In this document: positions 7,448 to 14,534 of the stretch, one piece after another
Numbering within the stretch: position 1 is the stretch's first letter
Layout: the number at the start of each line of letters is the position of its first letter
Origin: Phycisphaerales bacterium UBA2266
Lineage (GTDB): Bacteria; Planctomycetota; Phycisphaerae; Sedimentisphaerales; Anaerobacaceae
DNA length: 23,501 nucleotides
Direction of reading: 5' to 3'
NCBI GenBank assembly: GCA_002347125.1
Contig: DDXG01000317.1
Location: 1-23,501, forward strand
Position numbers and translations under genes: made by a program
Notes under the pieces: generated by a model
Told to the model about the DNA's origin: nothing
Databases searched by the model: none
What the model saw: the letters and a program-made list of their open reading frames with translations, nothing else

Positions 7448-9136
7448 CTAGCGGTACCGGTACAGCTTGATCCGCTGAATGGCGAAGCGGCCGGGCTCGA
7501 GGCGGAGGTGGCGACCCTGGTGCGTCTGGTCGCCGTTCAGCCAGCGCACGTGCTGCCACCGGCCGCCCTCGAACCACCCTTCCTCGCAGCTGGCGATACC
7601 GACGGCCTCGCCGGCGGCCCGCGAATCGAACGTCACGACGACGCCGAGTCCCGCGAACAGGAACTCGTCGGGCCCGGCCGCGATGACGAGGCCGCCGGAC
7701 GGCAGCGGCGGCCCGCTCGGCGCAGCCCCCGAGGGCACGATGACGCCGTCCGCAAGCGCCGGCGGCGTTCCCCGCTCGTAGGTCACATTGAGCAGCACGC
7801 CGCCGAGGGCGATCTGGTGCGGCTGGCGCTGCTCGGCCGCCGGCGGCAGCAGCCCCGCCATCGTGCCCTTGCCCTGGTTTGCGACGAGCAGCGGCTCCAA
7901 CTGCGCAAGGAGGTCGTTCGCGCCCGACAGCAGCGTCGCGGCCGGCTCGCCGATGGATTCGATCCCGAACGGGCAGAAGCCGATCGCGTCGTGCTGGCCG
8001 GCGGCGTAGAGCGCGTTGACGGCCGCGTCCGGGCTGCGCAGCGCCTCGGGGATGAAGAGCGGATTGCCGGCCTGGGCGTAGCGCCCGGCCCACTCGGCGA
8101 AGTTCGGGAAATAGACGTCCGGCGCAAGGAAGTCGATCGACGGCGCCGCCGCGCGCCACACGTCCATGAGATGCGGCAGCGGGCCGGCGCTCGGGTACTG
8201 GCCGGGCTTGAACGCGGGCCTGACGAGTGCGGCGTTCACGAACATCGGAAGCGGGTGCTCACGCTTGCCGGCGGCCGCCACCTGCTCGGTGTACCGGGCG
8301 AAGTGCCACGCCATGAAGACCTCGTCGCCCTCCACGCCGGGGCCGAACACGTCGGCCCACGTTCCGGACACCTTCGCGCCCGCGCTCTCCCAGGTCTTCC
8401 GGAGGTCGGGCTGGAGCGCGTCGGCGTCGCGGCCGGCCCGCAGGGCCTTCCTCAGCTCAGGCGGAACGGGCCTGCGGTACTCCGCCTCGGCCTCGGGGCC
8501 GTGGTCGCGCGCGTGCGGGATCATGCCGATCTCGTTCTCGACCTGCACCATCACCACCGTCTGCTGCACGCCGTCGCTGCCGCGCAGGTGCCTCATCAGC
8601 GCGGCGAAGGCGTTCGCGTCCGCCTGCCGGTTCGCGTCAGAAAACGGCGACAGGATCTCGAGCGTGCGCCCCGCGCGGTCCCGCGCCCTCGGAAACCGCT
8701 TCACGTCGGTCTTCACCCACGCGGGCGCGTAGCACGACATGCTGTTCTTCCACGACCCGAACCACAGGAGCACCAGGCGCAGGCCGTGCGCGCGCGCGTC
8801 GCGGACCAGCCCGTCGACGGTTGCGAAGTCGAACTGCCCTTCCCGGGGCTCAACGACGTCCCAGTAGACCGGCACGACGAGCGTGTTGAGCTTCAGCGCC
8901 TGCAGCTTCGGCCAGTACGTCCGCAGGTACTCCGGCTCGCCGGTGGAGTTCCCCACCTCGCCGCCGCGCACGAGGAAGGGCGCGCCGTCGACGATGAGCT
9001 GGGTGGCCGTGCCCTGGCGGGCGAGATGTGGCAGCGCGCCTCGGGAACCGGCAGTCTGGGCGGGAGCCGGGCCGGCACCCAGCACCAGGCACGCGCCGAG
9101 CAGGATCAGCCGGCCGGCAACATCGTGAGCTCGCAT
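7448..9136 (-). CDS. Secreted GH35-type beta-galactosidase with C-terminal DUF5597 region
   Basis: The 562-residue protein starts at an ATG preceded by GGAGGAG, with a signal peptide ending around PAPAQ. The N-terminal half is a GH35/GH42-like TIM barrel: FLVRGGEVGNSTGEPEYL (residues 54-71), VVPVYWDVVEPREGQFDF, LLWFGSWKNSMSCYAPAWV, the acid/base motif VQVENEIG with Glu202, and a likely nucleophile Glu364 in LFIPEAL. The C-terminal part (about 370-560) fits the DUF5597 region of GH35 enzymes related to Cellvibrio japonicus Bgl35A, which removes galactose from xyloglucan side chains. The protein should act in the periplasm or outside the cell on plant galactosides. The DUF3788 gene lies 103 bases upstream on the same strand. 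The family call is secure; the substrate is inferred. Confidence 0.85.
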   Translation of the reverse strand: MRAHDVAGRLILLGACLVLGAGPAPAQTAGSRGALPHLARQGTATQLIVDGAPFLVRGGEVGNSTGEPEYLRTYWPKLQALKLNTLVVPVYWDVVEPREGQFDFATVDGLVRDARAHGLRLVLLWFGSWKNSMSCYAPAWVKTDVKRFPRARDRAGRTLEILSPFSDANRQADANAFAALMRHLRGSDGVQQTVVMVQVENEIGMIPHARDHGPEAEAEYRRPVPPELRKALRAGRDADALQPDLRKTWESAGAKVSGTWADVFGPGVEGDEVFMAWHFARYTEQVAAAGKREHPLPMFVNAALVRPAFKPGQYPSAGPLPHLMDVWRAAAPSIDFLAPDVYFPNFAEWAGRYAQAGNPLFIPEALRSPDAAVNALYAAGQHDAIGFCPFGIESIGEPAATLLSGANDLLAQLEPLLVANQGKGTMAGLLPPAAEQRQPHQIALGGVLLNVTYERGTPPALADGVIVPSGAAPSGPPLPSGGLVIAAGPDEFLFAGLGVVVTFDSRAAGEAVGIASCEEGWFEGGRWQHVRWLNGDQTHQGRHLRLEPGRFAIQRIKLYRYR

Positions 9137-9239
9137 CTTCCACTCCTCCGCTCGTGGCGTCCGGCGAATCCCGCGCAGGCGGCCGTCCCGCGCCGCCCAC
9201 GCGTGCGGCCAGGGCCGAACGCAGACGAGGGTTCTCCTG

Positions 9240-9656
9240 TCATGACAGTTTCAGCGCGATGAGCGTTTTCGCGTCCTTCAGGTCGCTCTTCCGCGCGAAC
9301 GTCACCGAGAGCCCCCGGAGCGCACCGTAGTGCTTCCCGTCCCGGAACTGCTCCTTCAGCTCGCTGGACAGTTCACTCCGGCGGATGGCGTCCGCCGACT
9401 TGTCCGTGAAGTAGCAGGTGATCCTGAACGTCCCCTTGATCACGGTGAGCCAGAAGACCGTCTTCTTCTTCCGCGAGACGTTCAGGAGCCAGCTCTTGCC
9501 GTCGTTGTAGTAGCGCCAGGCTTCCACGAAGTCGGGATGATCGGCGCGGAGCTCCTCGAAGAAGGCCTGCCAGAGCGCCATCCGCTTTCCCAGGTGCGAC
9601 GCGATCACCTCGTCGGTGGGGAACTGGTCCTTGTCGGTGAGCACGGGCGGTTCCAT
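9240..9656 (-). CDS. DUF3788 family protein
   Basis: This 138-residue protein starts at an ATG with GGAGG five bases upstream. It contains the family pattern: PTDEVIASHLGKRMALWQAF, then FVEAWRYYNDGKSWLLNVSRKKKTVFWLTV, then KGTFRITCYFTDKSADAIR and a C-terminal LKDAKTLIALKL. DUF3788 proteins are cytoplasmic, about 140 residues, and of unknown biochemical role; some resemble YdhG/DUF1801-type small alpha/beta proteins. There is no signal peptide or membrane segment. It diverges from the symporter gene across a 153-base spacer holding a perfect TATAAT for this strand. Confidence 0.8.
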   Translation of the reverse strand: MEPPVLTDKDQFPTDEVIASHLGKRMALWQAFFEELRADHPDFVEAWRYYNDGKSWLLNVSRKKKTVFWLTVIKGTFRITCYFTDKSADAIRRSELSSELKEQFRDGKHYGALRGLSVTFARKSDLKDAKTLIALKLS

Positions 9657-9708
9657 TCGGTCCTCCGGCGGCCGCTATCGGACGCGTGTGTCTGGCACGG
9701 TTGCGGCC

Positions 9709-9714
9709 ATTATA
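9709..9714 (-). promoter_or_regulatory. Putative -10 element (perfect TATAAT) for the DUF3788 gene
   Basis: TATAAT on the minus strand lies 53 bases upstream of the DUF3788 start codon, in otherwise GC-rich sequence. The hexamer at the expected -35 position (9732-9737) is a poor match. Confidence 0.4.
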
Positions 9715-9759
9715 GGCGCACCCGGCCTCCGCCCGATGGCGCCTCCGGGCGCGTACCGA

Positions 9760-9765
9760 TAGAAT
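9760..9765 (+). promoter_or_regulatory. Putative -10 element (TAGAAT) for the symporter gene
   Basis: TAGAAT lies 45 bases before the ATG at 9810, the same hexamer and distance as at the DedA-like gene. No strong -35 is seen. Confidence 0.35.
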
Positions 9766-9809
9766 CGCCCCTGCCCCGCGCCGGCGGGACGGCATTCCGG
9801 AGGGCCCTG

Positions 9810-11849
9810 ATGAGCGCAATCGATATCGTCGTCTTCGTGGCCTTCGTCGCGACGGTCATCGGCGTCGGCCTGTACAAGAGCCGGGGCGAAGCCACGCACA
9901 GCGAGCACGGGGCGAGCGACTACTTCCTCGCGGGGCGGGGCCTGTCGTGGTGGCTCATCGGGTTCTCGCTCATCGCCGCGAACATCTCGACCGAGCAGTT
10001 CGTCGGGATGAGCGGCCAGGCCGCGAACTGGCTGGGCATCGCCATCGCCAGCTACGAGTGGATGGCGGCCATCACCCTGGTGGTGGTCGCGTTCGTCTTC
10101 CTGCCGACGTTCCTGAAGAGCGGCATCTACACGATGCCGGAGTTCCTGGAGTACCGGTACAATGGTACGGCCCGCAATATCATGGCCATAGCGACGCTCT
10201 TCATCTACATGTTGTTGTTGGGTTCGGTCACGTACAGCGGGGCGCTGACGATCCGGACCCTGGCGGCGCAAATGGGCTACAGTGTGCCGCTGGCTATGAG
10301 CTCGCTGGTGATCGGGATTATCGCGATGTGCTACGTGGCGGCCGGCGGGCTGAAGGCCTGCACCTGGGCGGACCTGATCCAGGGCAGCGCCCTGATTCTG
10401 GGCGGAGCGGTGATCATGATCTACTCGTTCCTGAAGCTGGGCCAGGCCGACGAGGCGGCGCGGATCGTGGATGTCACGACGGGGGCGGTGGCCATCGAGG
10501 CGCTGAAGCCGGGCGCCGGGGCCGTGGAGCGGTTCTGGGAGTTGAACCGGGTGCGGATGAACATGTTTCTGCCGAAGACGGATCCCGTGTTGCCCTGTAC
10601 GGCGCTGATTCTGGGGCTGTGGATTCCGAACTTCTATTACTGGGGGCTGAATCAGTATATTACGCAGCGAACGCTCGGCTCTTCATCGCTGTCGCAGGGC
10701 CAGCGGGGCATTGTGTTCGCGGCCTTCCTGAAGCTGCTTATTCCCTTTGTCATTGTGATTCCGGGGATTATCGCGTTCAATCTCTTCGCGGGGAATATGC
10801 AGGAGGAATCGGTTAAGGACAATGCCGCGGTGTTTGCGAAGTATCTCAAGGCCCACGCGGGCACGCAGTTGGTGATTGCGCGGGAGAATGTGACAGAGGA
10901 TGAGATTGCGGCCTGGCCGTCGGGCAAGTTCGTAATCGCGCTATACGGGGATGAAGCGGCCGTCAAGGCCGTCAAAGTCCGCAATCCGTTTGTGCTGCCC
11001 ATGCTGAAGGCGGATTTCGACAAGGTGTCCGTCAAGCCCCATACCCTGTTCAAGTCGGAGGACAAAGCGTGGACGAGTGTGATGCCGGCTCTGGCGGCGG
11101 AACTGGAGACATTCAACGCGGGCGTGGAGCAGGCGGCCAAGGCGGCCGGGGTCAAGACGTCGACCGAGAAGTTCATCGCGTACAAGTATGATACGGCGAT
11201 GGCGCAGTTGCTTGGCAAGGTTCTGCCCAACGGGGTGGGACTGGTCGGCTTTGTGCTGGCGGCGCTGCTGGGGGCGGTGGTCAGTTCCCTGGCGGCGATG
11301 CTGAACGCGGCCTCAACCATCTTCACGATGGACATCTATAAGAAGTACGTCTCCCCCGATGCGGCGCAGAAGACGGTCGTGTTTCTGGGCCGTGTCTGCG
11401 TGGTTGTATTCACGGGGGTGGCGGTCGCTCTGGCGCCGCAGTTGGGAAACCCGAAGATCAGTAACAGCATCTTCACCATCATCCAGGAAAGCCAGGGCTT
11501 CATTTCGCCGGGGATTCTGGCGGTGTTTGTGTTCGGGCTGGTCGTCCGCAGAGCCCCCGGAATCTCGGGCGTGGTGGGGTTGCTATGCAGCATATTCGGG
11601 TATGGTCTGCTCAAGGTGGCCGTGCCGAGCATCCAGTTCCTCAATCGTATGGCGATCTGTTTTGTGGCGTGCCTGGCGGTGATGACCCTCATCACATTGG
11701 CCAAGCCGCTGGCGCAGCCGATTGTCTTCCAGCAGAAGACGACGCTGGAGTTGAAGACATCCCGCGGCGCCCTGTATGTGGGTATCGGAGTTGTTGTAAT
11801 CACATTGGTTCTGTATGTGCTGTTCAGTCCGATCGGATTGGCCGGATAG
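9810..11849 (+). CDS. Sodium/solute symporter (SSS/SLC5 family), sequence composition changes inside the gene
   Basis: The 679-residue reading frame encodes a multi-helix inner-membrane transporter of the SSS (SGLT-like) family that couples sodium to uptake of sugars or similar solutes. Family features include the N-terminal helix MSAIDIVVFVAFVATVIGVG, SDYFLAGRGLSWWLIGFSLI, AANISTEQFVGMSG, GGLKACTWADLIQG, WGLNQYITQRTLGSSSL, and SSLAAMLNAASTIFTMDIY. A soluble insert of about 150 residues (roughly 335-490) interrupts the helices, as in several planctomycete members. The start is the ATG after GGAGG. Codons 1-117 have only three ending in A or T; from codon 118 (base 10,161) such codons become frequent and composition falls toward that of the downstream genes. 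The reading frame stays intact, so the product looks normal, but it may be a hybrid of two organisms' genes. The galactokinase-family gene 45 bases downstream suggests galactose or a related sugar as cargo. Confidence 0.85.
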   Translation: MSAIDIVVFVAFVATVIGVGLYKSRGEATHSEHGASDYFLAGRGLSWWLIGFSLIAANISTEQFVGMSGQAANWLGIAIASYEWMAAITLVVVAFVFLPTFLKSGIYTMPEFLEYRYNGTARNIMAIATLFIYMLLLGSVTYSGALTIRTLAAQMGYSVPLAMSSLVIGIIAMCYVAAGGLKACTWADLIQGSALILGGAVIMIYSFLKLGQADEAARIVDVTTGAVAIEALKPGAGAVERFWELNRVRMNMFLPKTDPVLPCTALILGLWIPNFYYWGLNQYITQRTLGSSSLSQGQRGIVFAAFLKLLIPFVIVIPGIIAFNLFAGNMQEESVKDNAAVFAKYLKAHAGTQLVIARENVTEDEIAAWPSGKFVIALYGDEAAVKAVKVRNPFVLPMLKADFDKVSVKPHTLFKSEDKAWTSVMPALAAELETFNAGVEQAAKAAGVKTSTEKFIAYKYDTAMAQLLGKVLPNGVGLVGFVLAALLGAVVSSLAAMLNAASTIFTMDIYKKYVSPDAAQKTVVFLGRVCVVVFTGVAVALAPQLGNPKISNSIFTIIQESQGFISPGILAVFVFGLVVRRAPGISGVVGLLCSIFGYGLLKVAVPSIQFLNRMAICFVACLAVMTLITLAKPLAQPIVFQQKTTLELKTSRGALYVGIGVVVITLVLYVLFSPIGLAG

Positions 11850-11867
11850 TCGTTAGTCGATAGTCGT
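11847..11867. repeat. Short heptad repeat (three 7-bp words) beginning at the symporter stop codon
   Basis: TAGTCGT, TAGTCGA and TAGTCGT follow in exact 7-base phase, the first word starting with the TAG stop itself. It is the shortest of the heptad runs in the window. Confidence 0.6.
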
Positions 11868-11894
11868 TGGCGGCGTGTAGGTTCCCTTTGGGGG

Positions 11895-13145
11895 ATGAAG
11901 TCGGTGGCGGTTGATACGAATGAAGAGGTGTTTGGTCTGCTGGACAGGCTGGCATGTGAGAACGGGCTGGACATTGCCGGCGGCAGGGTACGGCAGACGT
12001 CGTCGCGGTTCTGCCTGGGGGTCGAGCACGGGGACTATAACGGCACCGAGCTTTTCGGGGTCGGGACGGACCGGTTCATCTGGCTGGGGTACAAGGCGAA
12101 CGGGACCGACACGGTGCGGATCTACAGCGGCAATTTCCCCGATGACGGTGTGATCGAGTTCAGACTGGGCCATGGCCCCGAGCCGGGCAGCGATTCGATG
12201 GTGCATAGCTGGGGGCGGTTTCCGTGCGGGGTGGATTACATTCTGCGCCGCGAGGGGATAGAGTTGACGGCCGGGATGGATGCGGTGGTGTATGGGAATA
12301 TCCCGGGGGGAGGCATGAGCCGGTCGGCGTCGCTGAGCGTCAACCTGATTCTGACGATGCTGGAGGTCAACGGGGTCGAGGTGGATGAGCCGATGCGGGT
12401 GGTGGACTTGGCCCAGGCGGTGGAGAATGACTACATCGGCTCGCCCTGCGGTCAGTTGGATCAGATCATGATTCTGTTCGCCAAGGCGGGAATGGGAACG
12501 TACTACAACCCGGCCAATCGCAGCATTGAGTATGTGCCGCTTGGGCCGGGCGGCGAGTCGCTGCGAATCGTGGTGATGGATACGGGAACGGTGCGGCCGG
12601 GGCTGGAGAAGTCGACGTACAAGGTGCGCCGGGCCGAGTGCGAGGCGCTGGCGACGATGCTGGGCAAGGCGGGTTACGGTGTCAAGTGTCTGGCGGATGT
12701 GAAGGATGAGGTGGTGCTGGCCAGGGTGCTGGCCCAATTCGGCGATAGGGAGCCGGACAAGTGCGACCGGCTGCGATACATCTATCACGCTCAGAAGCGA
12801 TTCTATCAGATGCTGGATGCCTGGCGGGCCGGAGATATTCAGACCGTCGGAAGGATATTCCGCGACGATGGGGTGGGGTTGCGGGATGAGTACCGGATTT
12901 CCGGGCCGGAGCTGGAGACGATGTGCGACCTGGTGCGGACGGTGCCGGGGGTACTCGGCGAGCGGATGCTCGGCGGGGGCGATAAGGGGGCTTCTGGGGC
13001 TCTGGTCCTGGCGGATGCGGTGGATGCCGTGCGCAGGGCGGTCGAGGTGGGCTATCCGCGGAGTCGGCCGGCGTTTGCGGATCGGTTCGCGGTACACGTC
13101 TGCAAGGTGGTCGATGGCGTGGCGACATACGAGAAGGCGGTCTGA
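11895..13145 (+). CDS. Galactokinase-family GHMP kinase
   Basis: The 416-residue protein has the GHMP fold motifs in order. A galactokinase-like signature EHGDYNG (44-50) follows GGRVRQTSSRFCLG. The ATP-binding loop is GNIPGGGMSRSASLSVNL (134-151), GSPCGQLDQ (182-190) supplies the probable catalytic aspartate, and the C-terminal glycine loop is LGGGDKGASGALV (about 357-369). Galactokinase would make galactose-1-phosphate in the cytoplasm, fitting the preceding sugar symporter. The motifs differ somewhat from textbook GalK (for example EHGDYNG instead of GEHTDYNGG), so a related sugar kinase is possible. The ATG at 11895 has a G-run directly against it and a poor spacing; in-frame GTG codons at positions 4 and 12 are alternative starts. 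Codon use matches the right half. Confidence 0.75.
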   Translation: MKSVAVDTNEEVFGLLDRLACENGLDIAGGRVRQTSSRFCLGVEHGDYNGTELFGVGTDRFIWLGYKANGTDTVRIYSGNFPDDGVIEFRLGHGPEPGSDSMVHSWGRFPCGVDYILRREGIELTAGMDAVVYGNIPGGGMSRSASLSVNLILTMLEVNGVEVDEPMRVVDLAQAVENDYIGSPCGQLDQIMILFAKAGMGTYYNPANRSIEYVPLGPGGESLRIVVMDTGTVRPGLEKSTYKVRRAECEALATMLGKAGYGVKCLADVKDEVVLARVLAQFGDREPDKCDRLRYIYHAQKRFYQMLDAWRAGDIQTVGRIFRDDGVGLRDEYRISGPELETMCDLVRTVPGVLGERMLGGGDKGASGALVLADAVDAVRRAVEVGYPRSRPAFADRFAVHVCKVVDGVATYEKAV

Positions 13146-13187
13146 AGAATAAAGAATAAGAAGTAAAAGGTAAAAGACAAAGAGACG
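13146..13187. repeat. A-rich heptad array of six 7-bp words directly after the kinase stop codon
   Basis: Immediately after the TGA at 13143-13145 come AGAATAA twice, then GAAGTAA, AAGGTAA, AAGACAA and AGAGACG in strict 7-base phase. It fills half of the gap before pyrK. The purine-rich strand is the coding strand. Confidence 0.75.
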
Positions 13188-13225
13188 ATTGCGAAGGTGC
13201 ATACGGCCGGGAAGCGTTGATATAT

Positions 13226-14179
13226 ATGGACGAGATGGATGCTGGGCAGCGAAAGGGTGATTTCTTGGCGGTGGTAGCATCGAATCGCCGGATTGGGGAT
13301 ACGTTCTGGAAGTTGCGGCTGGATTTCGCGGGGGAGGCGGCCGATGCCTTCAGGACGTTTCGGCCGGGCCAGTTCGTGCAGCTCGACGCGGCCGGGGCCC
13401 CCCTGCCGCCGGCCGAGCAGATACCGGAGGCGTTGCGGGATACGGCCGAGCGGCAGGTGATGCTGCGGCGGCCGTTCAGCTTCACGGACCTGGACGTGCA
13501 GAAACGCAAGACAGTCGGGGAGATTCTGTACTGCGTGGTGGGGCCGGCAACGCTGCGGATGACGATGTTGCGGCCGGGCGATGGGATCGCGGTGATTGGG
13601 CCGCTCGGCAATGGGTTCTGGGTACCCGAGGGCAAGCGGACCGCCCTGCTGGCGGTCGGCGGGATGGGTACGGCGCCTTTGCAGCATCTGGCGCGGCATC
13701 TGGCGTACGATCACAAGGAGATTGAGGCGACGGTCTTTGCCGGGGCCAGAACGACGCGGGCGCTGCCGTTTGAACGCAAGCAGGATGAGATTTCGCAGGG
13801 CTTGGGCTTTGCTCTGCCGGAGTTCTCGCGGTACGGAATGGAGTCGTTTATCGCCACCGACGACGGCACAGCCGGTTTCCACGGGTTCGTCACCGACTGC
13901 GTCCGCAAGTGGCTCGACGAGAACCACCCCAAGCCGGAGAATACGATTGTCTACACGTGCGGTCCGGAGGTTATGCTGGCGGCGATGGCGAAGCTCGCCG
14001 CCGAGCGGCGGATCGACTGCCAGGTCAGCATGGAACGGCGGATGGCCTGCGGGATCGGGGTGTGTCAGAGCTGTGCCGTCGAGTGCCGTGTGCCGGGAAC
14101 GGGCGAGACGATGTATAGGATGTGCTGCAAGGATGGACCGGTGTTCGACGCCCGTGAGGTGGTGTTCGGTACTGAATAG
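13226..14179 (+). CDS. pyrK: Dihydroorotate dehydrogenase electron-transfer subunit PyrK
   Basis: From the ATG at 13226 the protein has 317 residues and the ferredoxin-reductase layout of PyrK. It shows an FAD-binding RRPFSF motif (81-86), GDGIAVIGPLGNGF, the NAD-binding loop GGMGTAPL (145-152), YTCGPEVMLAAMA, and a C-terminal [2Fe-2S] cluster motif with Cys275, Cys280, Cys283 and Cys300/301 (CGIGVCQSC). It passes electrons between NAD and the class 1B dihydroorotate dehydrogenase PyrD, encoded next on the same strand. An upstream TTG (13217) would add three residues; the ATG is preferred. The normally tight pyrK-pyrD junction is split by 355 bases holding an inverted-repeat cassette. Confidence 0.92.
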   Translation: MDEMDAGQRKGDFLAVVASNRRIGDTFWKLRLDFAGEAADAFRTFRPGQFVQLDAAGAPLPPAEQIPEALRDTAERQVMLRRPFSFTDLDVQKRKTVGEILYCVVGPATLRMTMLRPGDGIAVIGPLGNGFWVPEGKRTALLAVGGMGTAPLQHLARHLAYDHKEIEATVFAGARTTRALPFERKQDEISQGLGFALPEFSRYGMESFIATDDGTAGFHGFVTDCVRKWLDENHPKPENTIVYTCGPEVMLAAMAKLAAERRIDCQVSMERRMACGIGVCQSCAVECRVPGTGETMYRMCCKDGPVFDAREVVFGTE

Positions 14180-14181
14180 TC

Positions 14182-14220
14182 TTAGCCACAGAGGGCACAG
14201 AGGACACAGAGATTATAGAA
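14182..14220 (+). repeat. Left inverted repeat of the GxxExxY cassette
   Basis: A 39-bp arm that pairs with 14465-14503 with five mismatches. Its inner end supplies the first base of the GxxExxY start codon. Confidence 0.8.
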
Positions 14221-14450
14221 TGAGCGATGCCTTGACCGAGCGGATTATTGGGGCTGCCATAGAGGTGCACCGCGAACTGGGCTCCGGGTTGCTGGAGGCC
14301 ATCTACGAAGAAGCGTTGTGCCATGAGTTTGGCCTTCAGGGAATACGATTCTCGCGGCAGTGCCCGGTCAATCTGGTCTATAAAGGCAAGGTAATCAGCG
14401 GTCATAAACTGGATCTGCTGGTTGACGGGGTCACGCGTGTTTCGCTATGA
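14220..14450 (+). pseudogene. GxxExxY protein (PDDEXK_3-type), C-terminally truncated
   Basis: The 76-residue ORF starts MSDALTERIIGAAIEVHREL and contains the family motif G-L-L-E-A-I-Y (Gly23, Glu26, Tyr29), then RQCPVNLVYKGKVISGHKLD. Full-length members have about 125 residues and are placed in the PD-(D/E)XK nuclease superfamily. Here the frame ends at DLLVDGVTRVSL, so the aspartate of the core is kept but the following E-x-K strand (usually V-x-E-x-K) and the C-terminal half are missing. Only about 14 bases separate the stop from the right inverted repeat, so the rest was deleted rather than shifted. It is unlikely to be an active nuclease. Family function is not established. Confidence 0.75.
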
Positions 14451-14464
14451 CGGAAGCCGGCGGT

Positions 14465-14503
14465 GTCTATATTCTCTGAGTTCTCTGTGCCCTCTGTGGC
14501 TTA
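14465..14503 (-). repeat. Right inverted repeat of the GxxExxY cassette
   Basis: A 39-bp arm, reverse complement of 14182-14220 with five mismatches. It is followed by an AT-rich stretch (14502-14534) leading to pyrD. Confidence 0.8.
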
Positions 14504-14534
14504 AAATAATTATAAGATTAGCAAAATCCTTAAT

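Larger units (their letters stand above)
14182..14503. mobile_element. GxxExxY cassette bounded by 39-bp inverted repeats, inserted between pyrK and pyrD
   Basis: The left repeat (14182-14220) and the reverse complement of the right repeat (14465-14503) agree at 34 of 39 positions, with an uninterrupted 19-base core AGCCACAGAGGGCACAGAG. The left arm itself carries a 9-base period (CACAGAGGG, CACAGAGGA, CACAGAGAT). The arms enclose only a truncated GxxExxY gene, whose ATG starts at the last base of the left arm. No transposase and no clear target duplication are seen, so it looks like a non-autonomous MITE-like or cassette-type element. It begins two bases after the pyrK stop. Confidence 0.65.

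Noticed and set aside
7415..9262. Long plus-strand ORF opposite the GH35 gene
   Set aside because: Shadow frame; low-complexity Arg/Ala/Gly composition and antisense to a gene with signal peptide and active-site motifs.
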